This document shows, one piece after another, positions 26,962-35,984 of a stretch of 64,000 nt of DNA. The stretch is from NCBI RefSeq assembly GCF_026191675.1, contig NZ_JAKRRY010000020.1, forward strand, positions 1 to 64,000. The letters are read 5' to 3'. The position numbers and the translations under genes were made by a program. This DNA is from Vibrio qingdaonensis. Lineage in GTDB: Bacteria > Pseudomonadota > Gammaproteobacteria > Enterobacterales > Vibrionaceae. The notes beneath the pieces are model-generated. The model ran no database searches, was not told the DNA's origin, and saw nothing but the letters and a program-made list of their open reading frames with translations. The stretch's first letter is position 1; every line of letters starts with the position of its first letter.

Positions 26962-26996
26962 AGACAACAACATTGCCTTTAACTCAACGGTTAAAC

Positions 26997-27476
26997 TTAA
27001 CGAGCGGTCATGGTGAACATTAAATAGGGTCCGTGCTCATTAACGGCTCGGCCACAGGACTGAAAGCCCAGCTTTTCCAATAGTCGAATAGAAGAATGAT
27101 GGTCAACATCAACGTTGGCTGTCAATGATTGCACGCCGAGCTCATGACTCGCAGTCGGCAGAAAACGCTGCAACACTTCTGTGGCGATTCCTTGGTTCCA
27201 ATACTGCTTATCAAACAAAAATACCAATTCAGCCTGCTCTTTAACGTTATCAACAAACACATGACCTAAATAGTCACGCGTTCGAATATCTAACACCGCC
27301 ATTGCAAATATTTTTGGCTCTTCTAGTAACGTTTGAAAGAGTTGACGAGCAGTCTGCAGTGAATGAGGGCCATTCATATGCTGACGATTTTTGGCGCAAA
27401 CATTTAGCATTAAAAAATCCGATTCTAAATGCTTGGTATAAGGGACTAAAAGTGTCCTAAGTGTCGCGATTGTCAT
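26997..27476 (-). CDS. GNAT family N-acetyltransferase
   Basis: A 159-residue acetyl-CoA-dependent transferase of the RimJ/RimL-like branch. Motif A is degraded but visible around LVFLFDKQYWNQGIATEVLQRFLP (Q/G-x-G/A pyrophosphate loop, about residue 95). Motif B follows with VDVDHHSSIRLLEKLGFQSCGR, the usual N-x-x-S/A-x-x-L-x-x-x-G-F pattern. The ATG with AAAGGA 7 bases upstream is chosen over an ATG 12 codons earlier. The substrate is unknown. It is convergent with DUF3301, and the CsrB-type RNA lies beyond its start. Confidence 0.85.
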   Translation of the reverse strand: MTIATLRTLLVPYTKHLESDFLMLNVCAKNRQHMNGPHSLQTARQLFQTLLEEPKIFAMAVLDIRTRDYLGHVFVDNVKEQAELVFLFDKQYWNQGIATEVLQRFLPTASHELGVQSLTANVDVDHHSSIRLLEKLGFQSCGRAVNEHGPYLMFTMTAR

Positions 27477-27550
27477 GAGGCATTCCTTTACGTTCATTCG
27501 GTCGTAGAACAATATCAGGAGAGGGGAAAGGCGTTGGGGTGTGATGTGGG

Positions 27551-27584
27551 AAAAAGAAAAGCCCCAACACTCGCGTATTGGGGC
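27551..27584 (-). terminator. Intrinsic terminator of the CsrB-type RNA
   Basis: On the minus strand GCCCCAATAC-GCGA-GTGTTGGGGC forms a 10-bp stem with one G-U pair and is followed by TTTTCTTTTT. Confidence 0.93.
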
Positions 27585-27980
27585 TATAGTCTTACTCGCA
27601 GCAGTCCGGCTACTATAGGTGCTCCATGCATCATCCGTAATAGTGGCTGAATCCTTCAGCTATATCCTTTCATCGCCGTCCTAGCGGTGTCCATATCATC
27701 CAATGACACTAACCATCCCAGTCAGCTCGCTTCACTTGTTCCTTGAGCGGTGTCCTTAAACATCATCCTGATGTGTGTCCTAGCACTCTCCTGAGTGTGT
27801 CCTTGTCCTTTTAAATCATCGTCCTGATGATTTTTACGCATCCAGCGTTTGTCCTTACTTCCGTGCTAGTCACTCTTACCTTGAGTCACTAAATCTTCTT
27901 CCTGAAGATGACCTTCCTGTGTCTTTCCTATTCCGTGTCAGCATCCTTCCGACAAGTTCTAATTTACGCGATTTCAGCAT
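27551..27980 (-). ncRNA. csrB: CsrB-family regulatory RNA (sequesters CsrA)
   Basis: A non-coding transcript of about 430 nt. On the minus strand the region carries roughly 25 GGA motifs, most as AGGA. Many sit in the loops of small hairpins, for example ACATCA-GGA-TGATGT, CACTC-AGGA-GAGTG, ATCATC-AGGAC-GATGAT and GCTGAA-GGA-TTCAGC. This is the architecture of CsrB/CsrC RNAs, which bind many CsrA dimers and relieve translational control. It starts near 27980 behind a sigma70-like promoter and ends at a strong terminator. Vibrios have up to three paralogues (CsrB, C, D), and I cannot say which this is. No frame of note lies within. Confidence 0.9.
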
Positions 27981-27986
27981 TGAGAC

Positions 27987-28014
27987 AATATACTGACAGA
28001 AAAACTTTCTTCAA
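27987..28014 (-). promoter_or_regulatory. Sigma70-type promoter of the CsrB-type RNA
   Basis: On the minus strand TTGAAG (-35) and TATATT (-10) are separated by 16 bases, with a start expected around 27980. Confidence 0.7.
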
Positions 28015-28112
28015 AAATAAAACAAAAAACCACTATATTCACTTTAAATCAACCACTTAAAAACAATAAACCAGACAAAAACCTGTTATTTTTCTCTTTA
28101 TCCTACAGCTCA

Positions 28113-28130
28113 TGTGAGAGATCTCTCACG
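28113..28130. promoter_or_regulatory. UvrY/SirA/VarA (GacA)-type binding palindrome
   Basis: A perfect 16-bp palindrome, GTGAGAGATCTCTCAC, lies within an 18-bp match to the TGTGAGAGATCT-CTTACA type site known upstream of csrB genes. It is centred about 141 bp before the predicted RNA start, the far-upstream position typical of these genes. The response regulator of the BarA/UvrY (VarS/VarA) system would activate from here. Confidence 0.8.
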
Positions 28131-28263
28131 CCGCATTTCCACTTTGTCCGTGCCTCTGTTCATCACATAAGTCACCATAGCGCCCCAGCATCACAATTTG
28201 TTAGGCTGTACCCCCACGCCATTCAAATGTACTATTCATTGATGACCTGTTTAATGGATAAAA

Positions 28264-28554
28264 ATGATGTTAACCAAAGACGTTTCTGCTGAGATTCACG
28301 CAGTCCTCACGAGTTTGAACGAAGAAGGAAAAGAACCTACCGTCGCTTTGGTCAAAGGCCGATTATCGACAAAAGTCCCAATGCCGGCTCTCATCACTGT
28401 CATTAAGTCATGGAAAGCCACTCAGCACATTCCTAAAGTTGAAGTTGCAGCAGACAACCGTTCGCTTTCACAAGAAGCCCGAATTGCAGCCTTAGAAGCT
28501 CAGGTGCAGCAGCTCACAACAAGATTAGAAAAGTTGGAAAATACACATGGTTAA
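28264..28554 (+). CDS. KfrA-like small DNA-binding/coiled-coil protein
   Basis: A 96-residue protein whose first ~55 residues resemble the KfrA N-terminal helix-turn-helix region ([45 protein letters not shown]). A C-terminal coiled coil follows ([21 protein letters not shown]). It could bind DNA as a dimer; this is inferred from the pattern. Two adjacent ATGs exist. Its end overlaps the start of the yaiI gene by 8 bases, which implies coupled translation. Confidence 0.65.
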   Translation: MMLTKDVSAEIHAVLTSLNEEGKEPTVALVKGRLSTKVPMPALITVIKSWKATQHIPKVEVAADNRSLSQEARIAALEAQVQQLTTRLEKLENTHG

Positions 28555-28999
28555 AATTTGGGTAGATGCCGATGCATGTCCAAAAGTGATTAGAGAAACA
28601 CTTTGTCGAGCAGCAGAAAGAACCGGGCTGACCTGCACGTTTGTCGCAAACCACACCGTCCCAGTTCCCAAACGCGACAACATTCATTCAATTACGGTAC
28701 CCGCTGGTTTTGATATTGCCGACAATGAAATCGTTAGACGCGTTGAAGCGGGGGATTTAGTCATTACCTCAGACATCCCATTAGCGGATGAAGTGATCAC
28801 TAAGAATGCTTTAGCGCTAAGCCCTCGTGGTGAGCTCTACACAAAAGAAACCATAAAAGCACGGCTTAACATTCGTGATTTTATGGACACCATGCGCTCG
28901 AGTGGTATTCAAACCGGTGGGCCTGCTCCATTAGGTCAAACGGAAAGACGTGAATTTGCCAATAATTTGGACCGTTTTTTGGCTAAGGCGAAGCGTTAA
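28547..28999 (+). CDS. yaiI: YaiI/YqxD family protein (DUF188)
   Basis: A 150-residue member of the UPF0178/DUF188 family, a PIN-like fold with conserved acidic residues: [21 protein letters not shown] at the N-terminus, [32 protein letters not shown] in the middle (about 57-88) and [21 protein letters not shown] near the end. The fold and acidic cluster suggest a metal-dependent nuclease, but no activity is established. The gene overlaps the KfrA-like gene and ends at a bidirectional terminator. Confidence 0.92.
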   Translation: MVKIWVDADACPKVIRETLCRAAERTGLTCTFVANHTVPVPKRDNIHSITVPAGFDIADNEIVRRVEAGDLVITSDIPLADEVITKNALALSPRGELYTKETIKARLNIRDFMDTMRSSGIQTGGPAPLGQTERREFANNLDRFLAKAKR

Positions 29000-29028
29000 G
29001 CTTACCTGTGTTCAATTTAAAGCATTAA

Positions 29029-29054
29029 AAAAGGCGCAGTATTCTGCGCCTTTT
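29029..29054. terminator. Bidirectional intrinsic terminator
   Basis: An 11-bp stem (AAAAGGCGCAG and complement, 4-nt loop) with A- and T-runs lies between the convergent yaiI and proA genes. Confidence 0.92.
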
Positions 29055-29077
29055 ACTTTGTATTACGTGAAGACTCG

Positions 29078-30328
29078 TTACGGTCTTGCAAGGTAATCGG
29101 CTTTTCCGACCCATTTATAACTGGTCAATTCTTCTAAGCCCATAGGACCACGCGCATGAAGTTTCTGTGTCGACACAGCAACTTCCGCTCCTAAACCAAA
29201 TTGCGCACCATCGGTAAAGCGTGTCGATGCATTCACATAGACTGCCGCCGAACCCACTGAGTTAATAAACGTCTCTGCGCTCGCCAAGCTATTGGTCATG
29301 ATGGCATCAGAATGGCTAGCATTATGAATTCGCATATGGTCAATCGCTTCATCAACATCAGCAACCACCTTCACACCAAGCGTATAGCTGAGCCACTCAG
29401 TATCAAAGTCACCTTCTTGCGCTGCTCGTAACTCATCAGCACCCTCAAGTATGGCAAGCGCTTTAGGTTCGGCAACCAGTGCTACTTTACCCTGAATACG
29501 CTGTGAGAACGCTGCTAAGAACTCTACCGCGACTTTTTCATGTACCAACAAGGTATCAAGTGAATTACACGCAGAAGGACGTTGGACTTTGGCATTTTCT
29601 ACCACATCCATAGAGCGCATTAGATCAGCCGATTCATCAACAAAAATATGACTAATACCAAAGCCACCGATGATCACTGGAATATTACTGTTCTCTTTAC
29701 ACATTTTGTGTAAACCAGCACCGCCGCGAGGAATAATCATATCGACATAATCATCGAGCTTTAGCAGCTGTGACACTAACTCACGGTCAGGCTTCTCAAT
29801 ATATTGAACGGACGCAGCAGGCAGCCCAGCTTTTGCCAACGCTAATTGGATCACTTTCACTAGTTCCATATTGGAGTGAAAGGTTTCTTTTCCGCCACGT
29901 AAAATACTCGCATTGCCCGTTTTCAAACACAATGCGGCAATATCAATGGTCACATTGGGGCGCGCTTCGTAGATAACACCCACAACACCAAGAGGCACGC
30001 GACGACGAGACAAGCTCATGCCATTTTCTAAGACTTTGCTGTCCATCTCACTGCCAACAGGGTCATTGAGCGTGATAACGTTACGAACGTCATCGGCAAT
30101 GCCTTTTAATCGCTGCTCATTAAGCAGTAAACGGTCAAGTAACGCTTCCGTCAGTCCAGCTTCTCTTCCTAGATTGATATCGATGGCATTGGCAGCCAAG
30201 ATAGCAGGCAAGTTCGCCTCAAGTTCATCAGCGATAATATGCAATGCCTGATTTTTTTGTGCCGTCGATGCTGTAGCCAGTGCAAAACTTGCTTGTTTTG
30301 CATCACGACCCATTTGGATCATATCCAT
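29078..30328 (-). CDS. proA: Gamma-glutamyl phosphate reductase
   Basis: A 416-residue NADPH-dependent enzyme of proline synthesis, reducing gamma-glutamyl phosphate to glutamate semialdehyde. It is an aldehyde-dehydrogenase-fold protein: substrate region [27 protein letters not shown] (about 115-141), catalytic Cys in [16 protein letters not shown] (about 253), and C-terminal [15 protein letters not shown]. It lies directly downstream of proB with a 19-base gap, forming the proBA operon. Confidence 0.97.
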   Translation of the reverse strand: MDMIQMGRDAKQASFALATASTAQKNQALHIIADELEANLPAILAANAIDINLGREAGLTEALLDRLLLNEQRLKGIADDVRNVITLNDPVGSEMDSKVLENGMSLSRRRVPLGVVGVIYEARPNVTIDIAALCLKTGNASILRGGKETFHSNMELVKVIQLALAKAGLPAASVQYIEKPDRELVSQLLKLDDYVDMIIPRGGAGLHKMCKENSNIPVIIGGFGISHIFVDESADLMRSMDVVENAKVQRPSACNSLDTLLVHEKVAVEFLAAFSQRIQGKVALVAEPKALAILEGADELRAAQEGDFDTEWLSYTLGVKVVADVDEAIDHMRIHNASHSDAIMTNSLASAETFINSVGSAAVYVNASTRFTDGAQFGLGAEVAVSTQKLHARGPMGLEELTSYKWVGKADYLARP

Positions 30329-30347
30329 TATTTATCCTTTTGAATTC

Positions 30348-31484
30348 TTAATCTTGAATGACAACCATGTCGTCACGGTGAATCACTTCTGAGCCGTAGT
30401 CGTAACCAAGCAGCGCCGATATTTCATTACTATGCTTGCCAGAAATCTTAGCTAAATCGCTATCAGAATAGCCACAAATACCACGAGCAATAAGAGCGCC
30501 GTCGAGCGTTGTCACGCGCACGACATCGCCGCGACTAAAGTGACCAGACACACTAACCACACCTTTTGCTAATAGACTACTTCCCTTGCCAATCACCGCA
30601 TTTACCGCGCCTTTATCGATAACAATATCACCCGTCGCTGCTGGACCGGCTAAAATCCAACGCTTGCGATTTTCTAGCGCTTCAGCAAGTGGCAAGAAGC
30701 GCGTACCTTGCGGCTGTTCAGACAAAGCATCAAAAATCACGTTCTCCGCACTGCCTGCGGCAATAATAACTTCAATACCAGCTCGTCGAGCGATATCAGC
30801 CGCTTGTAATTTCGTCGCCATACCACCGGTACCCAACGTTGTGCCACTACCACCAGCAATTTTTCGTAGCGTTTCATCAATCGTCGTGACTTCTCGTATC
30901 AGCTCAGCGTTTGGATCTTTACGAGGATCCGCGGTAAATAAACCACGTTGATCCGTCAATAATAGTAATTTATCCGCACCACATAAAATGCCGACTAACG
31001 CGGATAAGTTATCGTTATCGCCGACTTTAATTTCGGTTGTCGCCACCGCATCATTCTCATTTACAATAGGAATAATGTCGTGGTTAACAAGCGCATTGAT
31101 CGTGTCGCGTGCGTTAAGGAAACGCTCACGATCATCCAGATCAGCACGAGTCAGTAGCATCTGCCCTATTTTAAGACCATAGATTGCAAATAAAGACTCC
31201 CATACTTGGATCAATTGGCTTTGACCAACCGCGGCAAGCAGTTGTTTGCTTGCCATTGAGTTGGGAAGTGCGGGGTAATCTAAATGCTCACGACCAGCCG
31301 CGATCGCGCCAGACGAAACAATCACGACAGAATGACCCAGTTTTTTTAACTCAGCACATTGTCTAACTAGCTCCACCATATGCGCCTTATTTAGCGCCAG
31401 TGAGCCACCCGTAAGAACACTTGTTCCCAACTTCACCACAACGGTTTGTGTATTGGTCGTTACAGAATTGATTTCAGTTGCCAT
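30348..31484 (-). CDS. proB: Glutamate 5-kinase
   Basis: A 378-residue enzyme that phosphorylates glutamate with ATP, the first and feedback-inhibited step of proline synthesis. The amino-acid-kinase domain covers about residues 13-265: [47 protein letters not shown] and [23 protein letters not shown] domain follows (about 285-360; [19 protein letters not shown]). The ATG has only a weak AAAGAA ribosome site. It is first in the proBA operon. Confidence 0.97.
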   Translation of the reverse strand: MATEINSVTTNTQTVVVKLGTSVLTGGSLALNKAHMVELVRQCAELKKLGHSVVIVSSGAIAAGREHLDYPALPNSMASKQLLAAVGQSQLIQVWESLFAIYGLKIGQMLLTRADLDDRERFLNARDTINALVNHDIIPIVNENDAVATTEIKVGDNDNLSALVGILCGADKLLLLTDQRGLFTADPRKDPNAELIREVTTIDETLRKIAGGSGTTLGTGGMATKLQAADIARRAGIEVIIAAGSAENVIFDALSEQPQGTRFLPLAEALENRKRWILAGPAATGDIVIDKGAVNAVIGKGSSLLAKGVVSVSGHFSRGDVVRVTTLDGALIARGICGYSDSDLAKISGKHSNEISALLGYDYGSEVIHRDDMVVIQD

Positions 31485-31594
31485 TTCTTTGAGCTTGATA
31501 TGAAAAATTTAATAGGAGTGATGTTTTAGCAATCAAACATCAATTGTACAAGTAAAAACTGGTTAGCTGGGAAAGAGGGGGGTAGATAAACGAT

Positions 31595-31626
31595 AAAAAT
31601 AGCCTCAGAGATCCCCAAGGCTACTT
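31595..31626 (-). terminator. Intrinsic terminator after crl
   Basis: On the minus strand AGTAGCCTTGGGG...CTGAGGCTATTTTTA forms a hairpin (AGCCT/AGGCT core) followed by a U-tract, 20 bases after the crl stop. Confidence 0.75.
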
Positions 31627-31646
31627 ACTTGCTACATTAAGCCTAC

Positions 31647-32036
31647 TTACACAAACTCAACCGAATCATCATGAATCTCTACAGAGAGCTTAAATTTATC
31701 ATTTAATGCTTTCGTCAGTTTTTCATGAAACACTTCTTGAGTGCGAGTAATTTCCGCCGTTGCCGCTTTCGGGGCAGATTCAAGTACCCACTCACCCACT
31801 TGGTTATAACGGCCGATCTGATACGTAGCTTCTAATTTTGCGTCGTCTATAGATAAATCTAACCACCAGCCCCAAAATTCACGATCTTCGGGTGATTTAC
31901 TATCATCCACACAAACCGATAAGCAATCAAAGTGGTAGGCTCCTTCTTTACACAATGGCTCTCTCAAGTAGGGACCAATGGCTTTTAGTGCCGTAACCAA
32001 ACGGTAATGTGTGGGTTTTTTCGCCTCTTCTGACAT
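31647..32036 (-). CDS. crl: Sigma factor-binding protein Crl
   Basis: A 129-residue protein that binds sigma-S and helps it assemble with core RNA polymerase, favouring stationary-phase genes. It aligns with E. coli Crl through TALKAIGPYLRE, the FDCLSVCVDDSKSPEDREFWGWWLDL core (about 38-63) and EVFHEKLTKALN. GGAG lies 7 bases before the chosen ATG; a second ATG one codon earlier is possible. It lies between frsA and proB, as in other vibrios. Confidence 0.93.
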   Translation of the reverse strand: MSEEAKKPTHYRLVTALKAIGPYLREPLCKEGAYHFDCLSVCVDDSKSPEDREFWGWWLDLSIDDAKLEATYQIGRYNQVGEWVLESAPKAATAEITRTQEVFHEKLTKALNDKFKLSVEIHDDSVEFV

Positions 32037-32164
32037 CATGAAACTCCGTTTCAATGTAAAAATACTAGTTAGACGGTATAAACCTATTACTCATGATTTA
32101 TTTATATTTTTATCATAGAGTTGATTACACCATTATTTCATATTTAACTAAATACAAACAAATG

Positions 32165-33412
32165 TCACCTGAAAAGTTCATCTTCTAACCACTTTATCGC
32201 CATTTCTAGCGATTGCTCATACCCTTTGGCGATCCCTTTCGCTGGGATCTGCTTCGCTTTACCATAGTCACTAAACATCGCAACAAGACGATTGTCAGAG
32301 ATTGGCGAGACCATATCGCCTTCGAGACTCATCGCGAGAATAGGCACCCGTGTGCGGCGAGACGTCAAAAAACCTTGCACTTTTAATGACCAAGCCATGA
32401 GTTGACCCGACAGACTGTTTATATCGACGATATCTTTGCCTAAACGCGATGCCAGCATATCCAAATACATCTTTGGCATCTGCTTGATTTTTTCTGGTTT
32501 GGTCAACACGTCGTGTATCGGGGCGCCAAGAGAAACGCAGCCCTTAATTTTATAGGGCTCTAAAAACGATAACCGTACCATTGCGTTACCGCCAAATCGG
32601 AACCCGAGCAAGCCAACCTTAAAATGATCGACCCAAGGAATATTTGGCAATTCGTTGAGTACCGCTTGATGCAAACAAGAGCTGTCTTCACTCAATGGCC
32701 AACGAGCGCTGTGACCAATAGAGGGCATATCAACCGTCAACATCGCAATACCTGCAGGAGCAAGGTAATCACGGTATAAACGCCACATATCCGTTTGCAA
32801 CGAATCTAGCCCTGCGCTAACAATGACTACCGGTTGAGGTTTATCAGTACTTGGCAAATGAAGGTTGGCGACAATGCGCTTGTTCTTATACGGGATTTCA
32901 AGTTGTTTGATAATATGGCTTGTTCGCTTAGCGGCTTCATTATAAGCCGTATTGGCAAGCACCTGAGCTTGAAGTGCCAAATTGTCATTTTTTAAGTGCG
33001 GATAACCAGCAATACTAAAACACAACGACGCAGTAAAAAGTTGCTCTGCCGAAGCATCACCATTGAGATCGTTGGCCTGCTTTTGATGCTGCATACCCAA
33101 TTTTGTCCACTCGTAGTTCCAGTTACCACTGTGGTATCCCATCACCGTGTCTAACCACTCATCCACCGTACGAGAATGATCAGAAGAAGCAATACGAGCA
33201 AGAATTCGCTCTTGTTCTATGGGATCGACACCTTGCCAGACCCACTGCAACCGTAGCAAGTTTCGATACCAAGCTCTTGGCATCAGCTCTCGCTTCTCCT
33301 CAAGAATTTTTTCACTACTCGGCATATACCTCATAAGGCGAGAGGTTTCTTTCGCCTGCTTGTTCTTTTCAAACAAGGTTTCGGAGATATTTTTACTGAC
33401 TTCTTCTGACAT
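32165..33412 (-). CDS. frsA: Esterase FrsA (fermentation-respiration switch protein)
   Basis: A 415-residue alpha/beta-hydrolase of the FrsA/YafA family. The N-terminus is helical (SETLFEKNKQAKETSRLMRYMPSSE). The hydrolase core shows PVVIVSAGLDSLQTDMW (oxyanion region, about 190), MLTVDMPSIGHSA and VGLLGFRFGGNAMVRLSF, where the nucleophile position of the usual G-x-S-x-G reads G-F-R-F-G. The Ser is therefore not evident at that spot. FrsA was reported to bind EIIA-Glc and influence pyruvate metabolism, but its enzymatic role is debated. It is followed by crl. Confidence 0.92.
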   Translation of the reverse strand: MSEEVSKNISETLFEKNKQAKETSRLMRYMPSSEKILEEKRELMPRAWYRNLLRLQWVWQGVDPIEQERILARIASSDHSRTVDEWLDTVMGYHSGNWNYEWTKLGMQHQKQANDLNGDASAEQLFTASLCFSIAGYPHLKNDNLALQAQVLANTAYNEAAKRTSHIIKQLEIPYKNKRIVANLHLPSTDKPQPVVIVSAGLDSLQTDMWRLYRDYLAPAGIAMLTVDMPSIGHSARWPLSEDSSCLHQAVLNELPNIPWVDHFKVGLLGFRFGGNAMVRLSFLEPYKIKGCVSLGAPIHDVLTKPEKIKQMPKMYLDMLASRLGKDIVDINSLSGQLMAWSLKVQGFLTSRRTRVPILAMSLEGDMVSPISDNRLVAMFSDYGKAKQIPAKGIAKGYEQSLEMAIKWLEDELFR

Positions 33413-33533
33413 ACGATGACCTTACTCATATCATTCACGCCCTATAGTAATCAAAAAACCGTTTGGGTTCAGTTCTTTTACGTCGCCGAGGGGCAAACCG
33501 CACCTAACTCACTACCGTTTCAGGCATAAAAAA

Positions 33534-33555
33534 AGCCCACATTTTCATGTGGGCT
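33534..33555 (-). terminator. Intrinsic terminator after gpt
   Basis: On the minus strand AGCCCACAT-GAAA-ATGTGGGCT is a 9-bp stem followed by TTTTTTTATG, 21 bases after the gpt stop. Confidence 0.92.
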
Positions 33556-33576
33556 CTCAATCTACGAATAAGCGTA

Positions 33577-34041
33577 TTATTTTTGCTTGCGATTCACAGG
33601 CTCTACATAAGATAGAACCATATCCCAAGGCTGTTCAATCCATGTATCTTGCGGAATATCAACAATGTACTCGTCAACCAGCTCGATGCCAGCAGGCTTA
33701 GCACAAACAGTGATCAACTTTGCTTTTGGATACATTTCACGAATTTTACGAGCAGTATCGCCACTGTCGACTAAATCATCGATGATCAAGAAGCCTTCGC
33801 CGTCATGCTCAGGTGCTTTTAGTACTGTCATATCACGTTGATGGTCGTGATCGTAGCTAGAAATACATACCGTATCAACAAAACGAATGCCCAATTCACG
33901 AGCTAGAATCGCAGCAGGAACCAAACCACCACGGCTTACACCGATGATGCCTTTCCACTGCTCTGCCGGCATTTGTAGCTCAGCAAGTTGACGGCAATAT
34001 GCGTGCATATTGTCCCATGTAATGACGAATTTGTTAGCCAT
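33577..34041 (-). CDS. gpt: Xanthine-guanine phosphoribosyltransferase
   Basis: A 154-residue purine-salvage enzyme that makes GMP and XMP from guanine or xanthine and PRPP. The PRPP-binding motif is [22 protein letters not shown] (about 83-104). [20 protein letters not shown] is the N-terminal substrate loop, and the C-terminal [12 protein letters not shown] forms the purine pocket. It lies downstream of a purine permease on the same strand, a sensible uptake-and-salvage pair. Confidence 0.96.
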   Translation of the reverse strand: MANKFVITWDNMHAYCRQLAELQMPAEQWKGIIGVSRGGLVPAAILARELGIRFVDTVCISSYDHDHQRDMTVLKAPEHDGEGFLIIDDLVDSGDTARKIREMYPKAKLITVCAKPAGIELVDEYIVDIPQDTWIEQPWDMVLSYVEPVNRKQK

Positions 34042-34078
34042 AGTAAAAACCTAAATTATTTAAAATCGAATGAGCCAA

Positions 34079-35374
34079 TTATGCAGCTTCAAGGACATAC
34101 TTGATGATGAAAATCGCAGCCATCACCCAAACACTGACTGAAACATCGCGGCCTTTGCCACTAAACAGTTTGATTGCAGCGTAAGAAATAAAGCCCAGAG
34201 AAATACCTTCAGCAATAGAGAACGTAAAAGGCATCATCAAGCAAGTCACCACAACAGGTGCGGCTTCTGTAAGGTCACGCCAATCAATGCTCACTAACCC
34301 TGACATCATCAGAATTGCGACATATAACAGCGCGCCAGCCGTTGCGTAAGCAGGAATCATACCCGCTAAAGGCGAGAAGAATAATGCAAGTACAAACAAA
34401 ATGCCAACAACTACGGCAGTTAATCCTGTTCGACCACCGACAGCAACACCTGCCGTACTTTCCACAAACGATGTGGTGTTTGATGTACCAAGCAGAGCAC
34501 CAACCGATGTTGCCGTTGAGTCAGCAAGTAGCGCTTTATTTAAACGAGGGATTTTACCGTCTTTACCAATAAGGTCTGCTTTTTGAGCAACGCCTACTAG
34601 CGTGCCTGCCGTATCAAATAGATCAACAAACAAGAAAGCAAAGACAACTGAAATCATGCCAATTTCAAACATATGTGAGAAATCAAGCTGTAAAAACGTA
34701 GGTGCAATGCTTGGGGGCGCAGACATAATGCCGTGCCATTGAACATCACCAAAAATAATACCCAACGCTGTTACCGAAAGAATCGCGATCATCACTGCGC
34801 CTTTTAGGCCGCGATGTACAAGAGCAATCGTAAGGAAGAAACCAAAGGCTGCTAAAACAGCAGGCAGTGATGTGATCGCTCCCATTGAAACCAGTGTTGC
34901 CGGGTTATCAACGACAATGCCCGAATTTTTTAGGGCGATAAGTGCTAGGAATAAGCCAATACCCGCTGAAATACCGGTACGCAAAGACATTGGAATGGAG
35001 TTAATGATCCATTCACGAATCTTGAAGACACTCAATAGGATGAACAACACGCCCGAACAGAACACTGCTGCAAGCGCCACTTGCCATGTGTGGCCCATGC
35101 CAAGAACAACCGCATACGTAAAAAATGCATTCAAGCCCATACCCGGCGCTTGTGCAATAGGATAGTTTGCTACAAAACCCATAATGAAACAGCCAATTGC
35201 CGCTGCCAAACAGGTTGCTACAAAAACAGCATCACGATCCATTCCTGCATCCGCTAGAATAGCTGGGTTTACAAAAATAATGTAAGCCATTGTCAGGAAG
35301 GTAGTAAGTCCAGCAATGATCTCAGTGCGCACATTCGTGCCATTTTCACTGAGTTTAAATAGCCTTTCGAGCAT
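34079..35374 (-). CDS. NCS2/AzgA-type purine permease (guanine/hypoxanthine or adenine)
   Basis: A 431-residue inner-membrane purine:H+ symporter with 12-14 membrane segments. The AzgA-branch hallmarks are TAYIIFVNPAILADAGMD-like near residue 30, ANYPIAQAPGMGLNAFFTY (about 69), GIGLFLALIALKNSGI (about 138), FLFVDLFDTAGTLVGVAQKADL (about 248) and the S-T-S-F-V-E-S-T-A-G-V loop (about 298). E. coli relatives are GhxP/GhxQ and the adenine carriers AdeP/AdeQ; which purine is used here cannot be told. gpt follows after 37 bases, and a PurR-like operator precedes the gene. Confidence 0.92.
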   Translation of the reverse strand: MLERLFKLSENGTNVRTEIIAGLTTFLTMAYIIFVNPAILADAGMDRDAVFVATCLAAAIGCFIMGFVANYPIAQAPGMGLNAFFTYAVVLGMGHTWQVALAAVFCSGVLFILLSVFKIREWIINSIPMSLRTGISAGIGLFLALIALKNSGIVVDNPATLVSMGAITSLPAVLAAFGFFLTIALVHRGLKGAVMIAILSVTALGIIFGDVQWHGIMSAPPSIAPTFLQLDFSHMFEIGMISVVFAFLFVDLFDTAGTLVGVAQKADLIGKDGKIPRLNKALLADSTATSVGALLGTSNTTSFVESTAGVAVGGRTGLTAVVVGILFVLALFFSPLAGMIPAYATAGALLYVAILMMSGLVSIDWRDLTEAAPVVVTCLMMPFTFSIAEGISLGFISYAAIKLFSGKGRDVSVSVWVMAAIFIIKYVLEAA

Positions 35375-35396
35375 ATTCGAATCCCTAAAGAGTAAA

Positions 35397-35412
35397 AAGT
35401 AAACGGTTGCGT
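35397..35412 (-). promoter_or_regulatory. PurR-like operator upstream of purine permease
   Basis: On the minus strand ACGCAACCGTTTACTT matches the PurR consensus ACGCAAACGTTTGCGT at 13 of 16 positions. It lies 23 bases before the permease ATG, where a repressor would block transcription. Confidence 0.5.
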
Positions 35413-35660
35413 AAACGATTGGCGCGAATTATAAGGGGTTCAATTGGCAAATTCCACCTAGAATTTTCACTCTATTGCAGATAAATGTTCTTCGATATGA
35501 AATCAATTAACTATGCAATAGTAACAAATTGAGACAGTTAGCAATAAAACCAACGTGAACAAAAAGAATTATTCACACACCAATTGCATACTATTTATAC
35601 AGCAATTGACATTATAGAAGACAAGAAAGAGAGAGGGGACGAGATCGCAGGCAAAAAAAA

Positions 35661-35679
35661 CGCCACTCATTGAGTGGCG
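35661..35679 (-). terminator. Intrinsic terminator of the VcdRP-like RNA
   Basis: On the minus strand CGCCACTCA and TGAGTGGCG form a 9-bp stem followed by TTTTTTTTGCC. Confidence 0.93.
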
Positions 35680-35748
35680 GTAGAAAAATTTTGGTCATCA
35701 ATTGGGGTAACCAGCAATAATTTCTAAAATATAGGGGTATAAACTTTA

Positions 35749-35835
35749 TTATCTACCGAAGTAGACGCTGTAGGCGAAGTCTTGTGTGTATACATTTTTA
35801 CTTGTCCAAAACATCGCGCTTGCTAAACCTTTCAT
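35749..35835 (-). CDS. 28-aa small protein, VcdP-like candidate
   Basis: A 28-residue peptide (begins MKGLASAMFW, ends AYSVYFGR) with TTAAGGTGAT placed 5-6 bases before the ATG, one of the best ribosome sites in the window. The composition is aromatic-rich (three Tyr, three Phe and one Trp), with no hydrophobic membrane span and a net positive charge. It lies in a short transcript with its own promoter, CRP-type site and terminator. Size and setting fit VcdP of V. cholerae (29 aa), which stimulates citrate synthase. I do not have that sequence at hand to compare, so the identity is a hypothesis. Confidence 0.7.
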   Translation of the reverse strand: MKGLASAMFWTSKNVYTQDFAYSVYFGR

Positions 35836-35949
35836 AAATATCACCTTAAACAATACAACTTAATTTAAATGTTGAATCTCGGTTCCTTGGAGGCGATAAC
35901 TCGGGTTCAATCCTTGAACGGGTGTGTTGAACTTAATCAACTGACCAAA

Positions 35950-35977
35950 AGAATACCATACTGATGATTAATTACAA
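35950..35977 (-). promoter_or_regulatory. Promoter of the VcdRP-like RNA
   Basis: On the minus strand TTGTAA (-35) and TATTCT (-10) are separated by 16 bases, and the start would fall near 35943. Confidence 0.6.
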
Positions 35978-35984
35978 TACATAT

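Larger units (their letters stand above)
35653..35943 (-). ncRNA. Probable dual-function small RNA, VcdRP-like
   Basis: A predicted transcript of about 290 nt between the purine permease and pepD. It has a sigma70-type promoter (35950-35977), an overlapping CRP-type site, a 28-codon gene with a strong ribosome site, an untranslated 3' part and an intrinsic terminator. The 3' part contains two ACCCC motifs, free single-stranded C-runs suited to base pairing with ribosome sites. A CRP-controlled RNA with a tiny coding sequence fits VcdRP, the V. cholerae dual-function RNA whose sRNA part acts on sugar-uptake mRNAs and whose 29-aa peptide acts on citrate synthase. The identity is inferred; the transcript limits are predicted. 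Confidence 0.6.

Noticed and set aside
27600..27980. Closely spaced short repeats resembling a CRISPR array
   Set aside because: The repeated element is a GGA hairpin loop with unlike stems, not a constant repeat with equal spacers. No cas genes are present. It is a CsrB-type RNA.
35375..35640. Purine riboswitch upstream of the purine permease
   Set aside because: No three-way-junction core (TATA...CCTAA type) is visible. A PurR-like site explains control better.
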